NCBI RefSeq assembly: GCF_002127325.2
Contig: NC_035448.2
Location: forward strand, 113,671,660 to 113,735,659
Source of the DNA: Helianthus annuus
Taxonomy: Eukaryota > Streptophyta > Magnoliopsida > Asterales > Asteraceae
Length of the DNA: 64,000 bases
Direction: 5' to 3'
The position numbers were made by a program, and so were the translations under genes. Below, piece after piece: positions 21,212 through 33,180 of this stretch. Every line of letters begins with the position of its first letter. The stretch's first letter is position 1. The notes beneath the pieces were generated by a model. It worked only from the letters and a program-made list of their open reading frames with translations. It was not told the origin of the DNA and searched no databases.

Positions 21212-24200
21212 TCCTTTTACTTCATGTGCAGGGAGCTTCTGCATGCTTAGATAGTCTTTGGTATGTAGATAGTGGAGGCTCCAGGCACATGACAGGATGT
21301 AAAGCCCTACTCAAAGATTTCAAAATTCATGGAGGGGGTGCTATATCCTTTGGGAATAATAGTAAAGGGAAAGTTCTGGGGTTTGGTACAGTTCGGTCTG
21401 GAAATGTAAAATTTGAAAATGTCAATCTGATAGACAATCTGAAATTCAACCTCCTGAGTGTCTCACAAATGAGTGATAAGGGGTATGGGTCATTCTTCAC
21501 AAAGGAGTGTTGTAGGATTGTTGGACCAGAAATGGTTGAAAAGATTGAAGCAATAATAAAATCTGGAAAAACAAAACTTGTTGCTCAAAGAAGTGGCAAT
21601 GTTTATGTTGTTGATATGTCAAAAGAGTGTCCCAGAACTGATGCCTGTCTGTTCTCAGCTGCCTCTAACAAAGAGACAGAACTTTGGCACAGAAGACTGG
21701 GGCACACAAATCTCAAGACAATCACTGAAATTTCAAAAAATGGCCTAGTAAGAGGCTTACCACAAAAACTGCTTTCATGTCCTGAGCATTGTGTTTCCTG
21801 TTTAAAAGGAAAACAACATAAAAGCTCCTTTAAGTCCATTGAAGAGTCCAAAACAACCCAGTGTTTGCAAATGTTGCACATGGATTTGTTTGGCCCAGTT
21901 CAAGTCATGAGTCTCAAAAAGAAGAGATATTGTTTGGTTATTATTGATGACTTCTCTAGGTGTACATGGACTTTCTTTTTACACTCAAAAGATGAGGCTG
22001 CAGGCATTTTGCAAGACTTTGTGACACAGGTTGAAAAGCAATTTGACCTTCCAATGAAAGTCTTTAGGAGTGACAATGGCACAGAATTCAAAAATAAGGA
22101 GTTGGATGCCTTCTGTGTGAAGAAAGGGATTGTAAGGCAGTACAGCATCCCTAGAACACCAGAGCAAAATGGGGTTGTTGAAAGGAAGAACAGAACTTTG
22201 ATTGAGGTTGCCAGAACCATGCTTGCAGATTCAAGTTTGCCATTAACCTTTTGGGCAGAGGCAGTAAACACTGCTTGCTATGTCCAAAACAGAGTTTTAA
22301 TCAACCCCAGGCACAAAAAGACTGCTTATGAAATTCTGTATAAAATCAAACCACTGATCTCATAATTTAAAGTATTTGGCTGCCCATGTTTTATTTTTAA
22401 TTTAAAAGATTCCATCTCAAAATTTGCAGCCAAAGTAGACTGTGGTTATCACCTGGGATACTCAACCACTGCCAAGGCCTACAAAGTGTTTAATACACGG
22501 ACCAAAGCAGTGGAGGCGAGTTTGAATGTAAAGTTTAATGAACTTTCATCAATGAAAATCCCAGCAAATCATGCTAATTTGTTTGATCTTGATAAATTCA
22601 CTTTTGAAAACACTGCTGTCAAGACTAACAGTGCAGGTCCATCAGAGGATTCAACACCAGACTGTGGGTATGAAATCATCATCCCTCAAAAGTCTGTCAA
22701 TATGGGAAGGGCAGCAGATGTTCAAAACAGTTGTCAAAGCTCAACCACTGCTACCTCAACTGTTGTTGACCAAAGTATCCCATTAACCCCTGTTTCCACA
22801 TCATCAAACACTGTTGATAAAAGTCCTCAAACAGTGGATCAAAGTCAGCATGTGTCCACATCTTTACCTCCTATTCCACCACCTTTTGAAGCCACTGCTG
22901 GATCATCGAAATCACCAGCAGTGGTTAGCTCAGATGATACACATCTGCAGCCTTCACCAACAAATGCCATCATACCATACCAAGGAGATTTAATCTTCTT
23001 GAGATCTCATCCACCTGACCAAATCATTGGCAACATCAATGAAGGGGTGCTCGCAAGAAGCCAAACCCAAAACATTTATCTTTTTGCTGGTTTTCTATCT
23101 CTCCATCAGCCAGTCAAGTACCAAGAGGCACTGAAAGACAATAGCTGGGTAGAAGCCATGCAAGAGGAGCTCCAACAGTTCAAAAGACAACAAGTATGGG
23201 AGCTTGTACCACTGCCAGAGGGTGTAAGTCCTATTGGCACAAAGTGGGTCTTCAAAAACAAAATTGATGAAAGGGGCAATGTTGTCAAGAATAAAGCCAG
23301 GCTTGTGGTTCAAGGTTACAGACAAGAAGAGGGCATTGACTATGATGAAACATTTGCCCCTGTAGCAAGACTTGAAGCTATCAGATTATTTTTGGCCTTT
23401 GCTGTCAACCACAACATCAAGGTGTATCAAATGGATATCAAATGTGCATTCCTCTATAGTAAGATTTAAGAAGAGGTTTATGTCTGTCAACCTCCAGGCT
23501 TTGAGTATCCATTTAATCCAAATCATGTCTACAAGCTGAATAAAGCTTTGTATGGCCTGAAACAAGCACCAAGGGCCTGGTATGAAACTCTTTCCACCTT
23601 TCTACTTTCCATTGGTTTCACCAGAGGCAGAATTGATAAAACACTGTTTTTAAAATGGAGAGGGAAGGACTTGAGAATTGTCCAAATTTATGTGGATGAC
23701 ATCATTTTTGGAAGCACATGTAACAAAATGTGTGAAGAGTTTAGGCAACTCATGATAGCTGAGTTTGAAATGAGTGCAATGAGTGAACTCCAGTGTTTTC
23801 TTGGTCTCCAAGTAAAACAACTACAAAATGGCACTTTTATCCATCAAGGCGAATATGCCAAAGAACTTTTAAAGAAATTTGATATGGATGATTGTAAGCC
23901 ATGCAGTACACCCATTGCAACCAATAAACTAGTCATGTCTGATGAGAAGGATGAATTGGTTGATCAAACCTTATATAGAAGCATGATTGGGTCTTTATTG
24001 TACCTAACTGCATCTAGACCAGACATCATGTTTGCAACATGTGTCTGTGCAAGATCCCAATCAGCCCCTAGAAAGTCAAACCTTATTGCTGTAAAAAGGA
24101 TATTCAGATACCTCAAAGGTGCTCCCACACTTGGTATCTAGTATCCAGCTGATGGTAAAATTGAGCTTTCAGGTTTCTCAGATAGTGACTTTTTTTAGAT

Positions 24201-24634
24201 GTGACAAAACAAGGAAGTCCACTTCAGGAGGGTGTCAATTCCTAGGCAATTGCTTAGTGTCTTGGCAAAGCAAAAAGCAAGCAGTTGTTTCCACATCCAC
24301 TGCTGAGGCAGAATATATAGCCGCTGCAAATTGTACAGCCCAACTGCTCTGGCTTCAAAATCAGTTGCTGGATTTTGGTATCACTGCCTTGAAGACACCA
24401 CTCATGTTGGACAGCCAGGCAGTAGAAAATATCATCAAAAATCCAGTTTCTCATTCAACCACCAAACACATCTACATCAGACATCACTTTTTGAGGGATT
24501 TCTATGAAAAAGGTTTGATTTCTTTGCATCATGTTCCAACTAAGGATCAGCTGGCAGATGTGCTAACCAAAGCATTAGACACATCCACCTTTGAAAGCTT
24601 GATCTCTAGGATTGGCATGCTAAACATGGAATAA
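21166..24634 (+). pseudogene. Sirevirus pol: protease, integrase, RT, RNase H
   Basis: Pol lies in a different frame from gag; its frame is open from 21166 and overlaps gag by 46 nt. Order: protease WYVDSGGSRHMTG (21256); integrase finger LWHRRLGHTNL...CPEHCVSCLKGKQH (21690-21820); integrase core with Asp in HMDLFGPV (about 21880), RSDNGTEF (about 22066) and Glu in PEQNGVVERKNRTL (about 22160); RT from SWVEAMQEELQQF (about 23140) to YVDD at 23689-23700; RNase H with STSTAEAEYIAAA (about 24290). In-frame stops at 22363 (at a tyrosine position), 23467 and 24139 (at a tryptophan position), and a frameshift near 24195, inactivate it. The end is TAA at 24632-24634. Confidence 0.9.
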
Positions 24635-25184
24635 CAGGCAAAATCCTGTTTTTCTATGAATAAAAGCATTAAAATGTTTTCAGAAAATCAAAAATCCATC
24701 CTTAAAAATAGCTAAAAATGAATTTTTCATTAAAATCCTAAAAGTCTGCCATAATCACTGATGAGTTCAAAAGTCTGCTCTACTTCAAAAGTCTGTCCAC
24801 TGCTGAAAGTCATCCCCTGTTCCCCTATTCCTTTGATAAGCACTGTTGTTCAAAATCAGTGTTGTATCCACTGATATGCTATCCACTGATAGTAAAAATC
24901 ATCCACTGCCTTCATTACCGTTGCAACCACTGCCTTCATCAATAATTTTCACAAAAGTACTGTCCTTCACTTCATCAGGGGATGGCACGTGGACAGTACA
25001 TAGTGGTCAGACATTTTGTAACCGCTGCCACGTTAGCATTCATTTTTTCTCCATAAAACCCCCTTTCAAAACCCCAAACAGGGTTTTACTATCGAATTGA
25101 ATTCTTAAAAATTCTCTTCTCAAAGCAGTTTCCTTCACATTTCATCAAATTCCTTCACAAATTTCTTCGATCGTCTTCTTCAAA
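24635..25184 (+). other. Spacer between pol and third ORF
   Basis: Non-coding, with a dense cluster of CACTG words between 24750 and 24940 (about seven) and a strongly pyrimidine-rich leader (TTCTTC/CTTCAC runs) from about 25105 to the ATG at 25185. A CATAAAA-like box lies near 25053. It could hold an internal promoter or splice acceptor for the third ORF; neither is proven. Confidence 0.5.
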
Positions 25185-28100
25185 ATGACTAAATCGAAGT
25201 CTTCCACAAAATCATCTTCCAAAGAAGCCTCTCAAAAGGCCAAAACCACGGAAATTCCACACAAACCTTCTCACAATCTTCTGGGTCTTCTCACAAAACC
25301 CGGCACCACAGATGCTTTCGATTCCATCCTCGATATGATCACTGCTTCAAAGTACAAAACTTTATTAACAGCAGATGCACCAATTTTCTTGACGACCCAA
25401 AGAGAGTTTTGGAAAAATTCATCCCTTGAAAAACAAGGTGAGACTGTCACTACCATTAACTCTTCCTTAAAGGGCAAAGCTGTCAAAATAACACCACAAT
25501 CCATCTCTGAAGTCTTTGCACTCAATGATCAAGAAGGTAAAACTTCCTTTCCCAAAAATGAGTTAAAAATTGACTTCATTGAAAGAGGGTATGCAGATAC
25601 AATGATGAAGAGGGATACCTTACAAAAAGGTTTCTTCCCTCCTGCAACAAGATTTTTATTCAATACCCTGTTAATGTGTGCTTCAAATAAAACAACTTCT
25701 TTTAATGAAATACCATTAAAGATTCAAAACCTGGGGTATGCTATTCTTCAAGAAGAAAGTTTTAATTATTCCCAGGTAATCTTTAATGATATGGTTAAAA
25801 ATGTTGAAACAAAATCATCCTTACTGTTTCCAAGATTTCTAAGCTATTATTTTGAAAAGAAATTCAGTAAGGATGATATTTTTGTAATAAATCAAGGTGA
25901 ATCTTTTCAAATGCACAGCTTAACTGCTGAAACTTTTACAAGAATGTCAACACCTTGCAAAACACAAGCAGAGGTGCCTGAGCAGAATTTAGCAGCAAAC
26001 ACTGCTCCTCAGGTATCTGCAGCTGAGCCCGCTGCTCAAGGTGATCAAAGCAGCAAAACAATTGTTTTGAAACCCACACCTACAATCACCAAAAAGCCAC
26101 AGAAAAAGAAAACTCAAAAACCCCCCAAACTTACCAAAAAGGCAACTCTGGAGGATGAGATACCAGAGCAACTGCCTGTGACAACACAAAAGTCACAACA
26201 AACCACTGCTGCTACTTCCTCATAGCAGTTGGCAGAAATATCTCACACCATGGCTGAAGCTCCTCCTGTTTCTTCTCAAAAAGAACAGGTTGTACAACAA
26301 GGGACACCACTCTATGATGCTCTGGAATCACTCGTTTCCATCATCCACAGCCCAATGCCCGGGGCAAATTCTCTTTCTACACCCAGCCTCACATCCACAA
26401 TTCCCACACCAACTAAACTTTTGTTGGATGCTATTCATTTGAACCAGGCACAAACCAGTCCTTCTCAATCACCTGTCAATGAGAATATACTTCAACCAAT
26501 GACTGGGTCTGATGTATCAATCATAGTAAACCCACCAACAATGGCTGAGGAGGTTACACCCCTTGAGTTACAAGTAACTCTTGGTGGTAATCCAAGTGAA
26601 GCAGCCACTACAAGTGCTGAACCCACTGGTTTACATTTGGACAGTGGTTACACCAATAAGACTTCCTTGGAGGCAATTCCTTCCATAGCACCACTGACAT
26701 CCACCAGTGGATTTGTTTTGACCACTTGCAACATCAAAAGGTTGTCAAGTGTTGAAGGAAGAAGACCCTAGTACCAAGAAAAAGGGGCATCAGTGGTTAA
26801 TGTTTGAAAGTACACTCCCTACCTCAACAACTGATAAAACCACTGCTAGTGGGAAATCAGATGATCCCATTAAATTGGGTGATGGTTTAAAGTACTTGGA
26901 ATTGACGGAACGTGTTGAAAAACGGGATACTTCAGTTGCAGAGATCAAAGAAATGCTGCAACAGTTGTTAACAATACAAAAGGTACAATCCACTGATGTT
27001 CCACCTCAAGCACCTGCTCCTCCACAAGCATCTGCTGCAGATGAGATCTGGAATTTCTTCCAACCTTTTCTCCAACAACAACAACAAATAGCTGCTCAGC
27101 AACATGAAACACATGTCCAAGAGCTGAGGAACACAATGGAGTCTAGGTTCAGGAACACACAAGCTGACATCAAGTCTATAAAGGCCCATTTGTTGACAAC
27201 CACTAACACCGCTCCTCCAACTGTTCTATTCATTGATCAACTGCCCTCAGATAATGCCAAAAAGGGGGAGAAAATTCAGGAGAGGAAAAAGAAGCGTATA
27301 GATGATGGGTTGTATGTTGAACCTGAAAAGGATGCTATGACCAAAAACATTCTCTTGCCAGATGGTAGCAAAAAGGTTGATGTTACCCAAAATGCACTTG
27401 AAGAAGGAGTAGCAAGTGTAAAAAGGGACAGAGCGGCAAATGATATGTCAAGGTGGAATGAGGAGAAAAGAGCTTACATGGAGCTGAATCCACAGGGTTG
27501 TTCTGGGCTAAAGGATGTTCAAAATCCTGTGCCAAAAAGAAATCCTACTAAAAAGTAAGGGAACCCAAGTCCACACCATCCAGACTCACAAAGCATACTC
27601 CAAAACCACCGTCCAAAAGCCCCCAACATCAAACCTCCACCCAAACAGTTGTTGTAACTCCTGCTGTATCAACATCTGTTGGCACTTCAGTTGTTGTAAC
27701 TCTTGCTGTATCAACATCTGCTGGTACTTCCGTTGTTGTAACTCCTGCTGTATCAACATTTGCTGGTACTTCAGTTGTTTCAACATCTGCTACTACTTCA
27801 ACACACACTACAACCACCTTCACCACCAAAAACAACATCTCCACCATCACCTCCTGCCAAAAAGCAGAAGACAGCAGATGTTACAACATCTGTTGTAATG
27901 ACAACAGTGGTTGAAACACCAGTTGTTTCAACAGCTGTTGGTCAATCACAAATCACTACCACTCAAACCACCACCACTGTTCCAACCAAAACATCATCTG
28001 CCTCTCCTTCAATAAAAAGGAGAAGGATTATCATACCAGATAATGATTCTCCATCACCACCACCAACATCTTCAAAATCTTTGTCACTTGTTACTATACC

Positions 28101-29306
28101 CAAACCTGTTCCCCTCTCAACAGCTCAATTTCGAAAGCCCTTACCTCATGCATGTATTCAATTTCCTCTTGAACTAATAACAGTCAGAGAAGAAATCAAG
28201 TCTTTTTATTATGAGGATGACCCTGCTAAAAGGAGCTTGCCATCTGTTGAAGGATATCCAAGGCCAAACAATATTGAAGAATATTTGAAAGTCAAAGCTA
28301 AACAAGCAGAGGATATCTCAAAAAGAAATGCTCAAGGAAAATCTGATAGAGACATTCAGCAGAATTACCAATTCTTGCTCACACAAGTCAGATCCTTAGA
28401 GCAATTTGCAAAAAATGTGTGTCAACAAATCTCAGAGAGAGCAGATGAAACTTTGAGAAAAGACTACATTGAAAGCATCATGGTAACCAAGAAGTACAAA
28501 GGAGAAAAACACATGTACAAAGAGTGGACCATTCCTGAGCTTGAAAATGAAGCTACCAGGATCCAAGAAATGATCAAGAATAAGGTCAAGCACACTCCTC
28601 CAGATTGGGCAAAGTTCAAAAGGAGTGTACCTGATAAAAAGGTAGAGCTGAAGAGAATGAAGGAGGAATTGGTTGTTGCTGATTATGGGTCTTGGAATCA
28701 AGTGATGAGATGGAAAGAAGATAAAGTCAGGGCTACTTACAAAAGCTTGGAGAAATTAAGGAATACAGATCCTACTGCTCCACAAAAACCTGACTATCCT
28801 GAGGCAAAGGTTTCAAAAAGACCATCAAAGCTGCAAATCAGGAGATCCACTGCTCCAGCTGGTGCAGCCATCTTTAAAGAAGGCAACAAAAACAGTTGGT
28901 TGCTGAAACAATCCAAGATCTAATGGCTGGTGATGACCTTGTAAAAGAGGGTATTAAGGTAATGATTGAAGAAGATCTTGGATTGGAACAATCTACAAAC
29001 ACTGCTCAGACAGTCATGAATAGGCCTGCATCACCAAACACCTCATCCAATAAAAATCTCCCAAGAAACCCACCAGACTCAAAAGTACTAAAGTGGAAAA
29101 CTGACAAACAGACCCACGTACTGACTTTGCTCAAGTCTAGTGGAGAAGTGAAGAACATATCAAGGGAACAAGCTCTTGGCCTGAGTCTTGAAGATTTGCA
29201 GGATCTCCTTGATCTTCCACTTAGCAAGGATGATGATGACACAGATGCCTTAGCCTTTGAACTTCAACTCAAAGGGCAAATAAGGGAACTGCTGATGAGG
29301 CAATAA
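25185..29306 (+). pseudogene. Third ORF downstream of pol (Sirevirus 'env-like' position), about 4.1 kb, broken
   Basis: Function unknown. The N-terminal 290 codons (MTKSKSSTKSSSKEASQ...) contain a domain with FLTTQREFWKNSSL, ITPQSISEVF, TRFLFNTLLMCASNKTTSFNE and a final FPRFLSYYFE (to about 25860). I recognise this pattern from third ORFs of Asteraceae Sirevirus polyproteins. A basic stretch (KPQKKKTQKPPKLTKK, about 26090), a Pro/Thr/Ser region with a 42-bp tandem repeat, KRRRII (about 28018), a coiled-coil region (about 28290-28780) and an acidic tail (LSKDDDDTDAL) follow. I see no signal peptide or membrane segment. Breaks: stop at 26223 in the same frame, frameshifts near 26750, 27510-27760 and 28900. 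The original length was about 1,370 codons. Neighbours: the Pol stop is 550 bp upstream and the PPT 37 bp downstream. Confidence 0.75.
27648..27773 (+). repeat. Three tandem 42-bp units inside the third ORF
   Basis: Units start at 27648, 27690 and 27732, each beginning GTTGTTGTAACTC. In the ORF frame each encodes 14 residues of the type VVVTPAVSTSVGTS, so the repeat preserves the frame. The product would be a Val/Thr/Ser/Ala stalk-like segment. Open frames on the opposite strand here are by-products of the repeat. Confidence 0.85.
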
Positions 29307-29342
29307 AGATCTACAATAATGAAGAGTTTTGGCATTATTTGT

Positions 29343-29355
29343 TCCAGGGGGAGAT
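29343..29355 (+). promoter_or_regulatory. Polypurine tract of Sirevirus-like element
   Basis: CCAGGGGGAGAT ends just before the 3' LTR start at 29356. Confidence 0.8.
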
Positions 29356-30085
29356 TGTTGGGATTGAACCCTACCAGAGGAACAGGTAATTAAAGCCAAA
29401 ACTAGATCAGGTCAGTGGATCCAGAATAAGCAGATGTTATGTATACAAGTCTTTCCCCTTGAAAGTGATTTCAACATCTGTTGACCTCCTATCTACTGAT
29501 CATACAAACTACTGACCTACAACTGCTGATCTAGTCAAAGACTGATGAAGAGCTAAAGCCCTGCTGCCCAATCTACTGCCTTGAGTCAAGCACTGCTGAT
29601 CATGACAAGTACTGCTGGGTTCACATCAGTGGAAGGATGCAGCAGTAGTTTTGTTTACTTTATGTAATGTATTGTAATATCAGTAGTTAGCGTAGCAGAG
29701 GTTGTATAGATCAGAGGTTAGATTTTGTTAGGAGGTTAGATGTCACTTTCATGGTGACGTCAGCTTAGATGCTTCAGTGGTTTGCTCGTGCCTATAAATA
29801 GAACAGTGCTCTGTACTATTCTATTAGCTCTTTCACCATCTTCTTCCTGCACGAACAAATACTGTGAGCTCAGGCTGAGGGGGAGTTTGCATTCATTCAT
29901 GCATTGTAATCGTTATTGAAATAAATTCAATCTTTCGGTTCTTTGTTGAAAATGTTTGATTAAAGCATTTCTCCTATTTGATTGTGTACAAAGTTTGTTT
30001 CCATTATAATTCCGCCGCACAACTCATTCATCTTCATCTTAATTCAAACGTAAAACACAATCAAAACCAAACTCAGATCCTAACA
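29356..30085 (+). repeat. 3' LTR of Sirevirus-like element
   Basis: 730 bp, co-linear with 17257-17986 with no indel. TGACGTCA lies at 29755-29762 and TATAAATA at 29793-29800. Confidence 0.95.
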
Positions 30086-33000
30086 CCCCTTTTTGCTCCA
30101 TGCTTATTCACGGCAATAGTGGGTCCCCCACTTGCCACCTATTTTCAAATTGTTGTGTTGGGAACTTGAGAAGGATGATTAGTGTACTTAGGGAAACTAA
30201 ACTCTTCTCCAACACTCCACCTTTACATCCATTATTCCCAAACCCATCAAACATTACAACTTCCTATACTCTCTCTCTCTCTCTCTAAAATCGTTTGAAC
30301 CAAGCACACCACCATCTTCACATTTTCAAAATTCAAACACTAGAGATTATTGCATGTATGGAGGTCCATGGATGAATCAAACTACTAGGGTGCTTAGAAA
30401 ACCTAGTTGGAGCCCTTTTGGTGGAACTAGAAGCCTAAAATCATCAAGATTTCTTATCATCATCTTTGTTTCTTTGCAAAAATTGTAAGAATAACATACT
30501 AACTTCACTTTTATTTTTGATTTCTTTTACAAGTTCATCATAAACCCACTTGAAAAATAAAAAGAAACAACTAAAAATCATTATTTTTAGTCATGATTTT
30601 TCTATGATTAAGAGATGAACTTATAGAAATCAAGCCTAATAAATTTGAATCTTGGTTATTTTTACTCAAAAATATGACCTACATACATGCATGTAGGATC
30701 AACCAAGATCCATCAACAAAGTGATGAACATGAAATTTTTTATGAACATGCATGCTAGTAAAATGTAAGAAAACATTTGAAACCAAGAAAATAAAAATAT
30801 TTCTTGAATAAAGTTTCCATTTCTAGAAAGGATCAAAATTAAGAAATATGTTGGTAGTAAACGTTTTCAATACATATTTATGCTTCAAATGACCTTGTAA
30901 GACATCTAGAACAAGAGTTTTTCATAAAATCTCGTTCTACAAATTTTTGGCAAAAATAAGGAATAAAGCTTCCTTTTTGGGAAAGTTTAAAACAATATCA
31001 TGTTCATGCTACTTATGTTGACAAATTTTGATAGATATTGATACTTGATGGTGTTTTGTATTGAAATAATTTGAAAACAAGTTTTGTATAAACTTGGGGA
31101 AAATCCATATTACAAACAAAACTATGGCAAAATTTTTATAAATTTTGTTATGTATTAAAAGTTGTTAAACAAAGAAGTTTGTGACTAAAACAATTATTTG
31201 AGGTCTTTAAACATGGTTAAACAAATTTTGGACAAAGACATAAATCCGTGTTTTATAAAAAGATTTCTAAATAAAAATGACAAGTATATATATATTTTTT
31301 TAATAAAATGTGTACTTACAAAAATATTCATCAGGTATCATAGGTTTATATATTTTGATGTGTACATAATATGTTAGTTCTAGTAGGAACAAATGCAAAA
31401 TTATTACACATCCACAAAAATTACCAAAATTATATATATATGAACTTGAATAACGAAATAAAATGTCCATCCTTGGACACAAAAACACAAATGAACAAAT
31501 TCGGACACTAATGGACTATATGGACTTTTGGACAACTAAAACGGCACAAACAAAGCAAATGGTAAAACGTGACGGACGACACAATTGGGACAAACGATAA
31601 GAATAAATAAAACCGACAAGTAGTAAACGACTATAACCAAATACGAGCCGTCACACAAGTTTATGCACTAAAAAGATTCAACTATGGCATAAATAATGAT
31701 TTTTATAAAAAAATAGATTTTAGTAAAAATACAAGTATTACTATTATTATTTTTTACTAGCCCAAAAATTTTGTATTTTGAAAAGTAGTCCATAAATTAA
31801 AAATTGGGCTAATGCCCATTTCTCATAAATAAAATTTAGGCTAGGCCCACTTTTATAAAACGATAGACTAAAAATATATTTTTAGTCAAATTTGGGCTAA
31901 AGCCCACTTTACAAAGTATTTGAGCTAAAAAAACCCAATCTTTACAATTATTATGGACTAGATATATTTTTTTAGAAAACAATTTGGGCTAGGCCCATTC
32001 TTACACAAATTATTTGGGCTAAGTGCACAATTACAAACTAAATTGGGCTAGGCCTACTTTTATAAAATGTTTTGCGCTAAGGCCCACTCCGACAAATTAA
32101 TTTGGGCTTGACCCATTTTTAAACAAAGTTATTTGGGCTAGGCCCATAAGCACCAAATATCCAAAATGGACTTAAATTATAAAACTTAAATTAAGCCCAT
32201 TCAAACACAAATCAAATAGAATAAATATATATACAAGGAAGTTATATATATACGAAAACACAAAAACAAAATACAAGATAGAATATTTGTACGATAAACA
32301 TAAACCTAAGCGTCTAACTAGATTAGAACACTTGTAGGTCGAGAATCGAACCACGAACAAGGAATCGAATCGAGATTTGCACGGAATGCAAATATGTGAG
32401 TTCATGCTTCCCCTTTTACTTTGAATGTTTATAGTTTTAAACTTCGGGGATGTATACATGTTACCAATAGTATGATAATACGATGAAACTATTTTGATCA
32501 TATGCGGATAGGTGTTTAAAATAAAGGGGCCATTAATGAATAAACAAGTACCGAGGAACAAACGAATAGATCTATTTGGGTTTTGGCAAGCTCCACTCTT
32601 AACGACAACGATAACCACGATCGTCAAGAGTGCCTTTGTGTCCAAACTAGTGTCGTTGACACACACGATAAATTGTCAAGGTTTGGTTGCCTCCTATCCG
32701 GCATACATATTAGTGTCCTTGCAACACACTAATGATCATACAATTTTTTTTATCATACTATACAAAAACAAATTTTATTACTTCAAATGTTTTGGAGACT
32801 CATTTGATGCGAAAACAAAATAACATGAATTCACTCAACTTTTGTTGACGTTTTCAAAATTAACATGTATTACAGGAGATTAGTGGACGGCTTTGGAAAA
32901 ATATGTTCAAGTGGTTATCAAGAACGGAAGCTTTTGTGATGTCATCCGTTTTTGGTTGTTATGTTTTGAACTTTGAATAATGTAGTTAAAGTTGTTGTTG

Positions 33001-33175
33001 TTTCAAATTTCAAACAAGACATATGTAATGTAAATTATGGTTTCGAATCAAATGTATGGATGAACATCTTTTGTGTTTCAAATATATGTTGTTTACTCGA
33101 TTGATTGTAACTATTGCCGCTCTCGTCACACCTCGCTAATACGCTTCCGCACAAACCGAAAATCGGGGTGTTACA
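30086..33175 (+). repeat. 3' LTR of old chromovirus, right part
   Basis: Resumes at the duplicated CCCCT (30086-30090), continues co-linear with 6872-9924, and ends GGGGTGTTACA at 33175 before the TCTCC duplication. The TGGGCY motif array recurs at about 31770-32145. The 3' copy has lost the TATA box present at 7062. Confidence 0.93.
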
Positions 33176-33180
33176 TCTCC

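Larger units (their letters stand above)
17257..30085 (+). mobile_element. Sirevirus-like Ty1/copia retrotransposon with third ORF
   Basis: LTRs of 730 bp each (17257-17986, 29356-30085) start TGTTGGGATTG and end CCTAACA, flanked by CCCCT at 17252-17256 and 30086-30090. Order: PBS, long gag with coiled coil and two zinc-finger regions, pol in copia order (protease, integrase, RT, RNase H), a 550-bp spacer, a third ORF of about 4.1 kb, PPT, LTR. The large gag and extra ORF downstream of RNase H fit the Sirevirus (SIRE1/Maximus) lineage. By eye the LTRs differ by about 28 substitutions and no indel. Nonsense codons and frameshifts in all ORFs make the copy inactive. Confidence 0.92.
6013..33175 (+). 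mobile_element. Old Tekay-like chromovirus (Ty3/gypsy) nested in Tat gag
   Basis: The LTRs begin TGTGACAAA and end in ACA, and are flanked by identical TCTCC at 6008-6012 and 33176-33180. Without the copia insertion the element is about 14.3 kb, of which the LTRs take nearly 3.9 kb each. The internal order is PBS, long leader, gag remnant, protease, RT, RNase H, integrase, chromodomain, PPT. The C-terminal chromodomain and very long LTRs fit the Tekay/Del clade. Gag lacks its central domain and pol is broken several times, so it is dead. Confidence 0.93.

Noticed and set aside
25185..26225. Envelope glycoprotein gene
   Set aside because: The position suits an env-like ORF, but no signal peptide, membrane helix or cleavage site is visible.
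27586..27850. Gln/Val-rich open frames on the minus strand
   Set aside because: They are shadows of the 42-bp tandem repeat in the third ORF.
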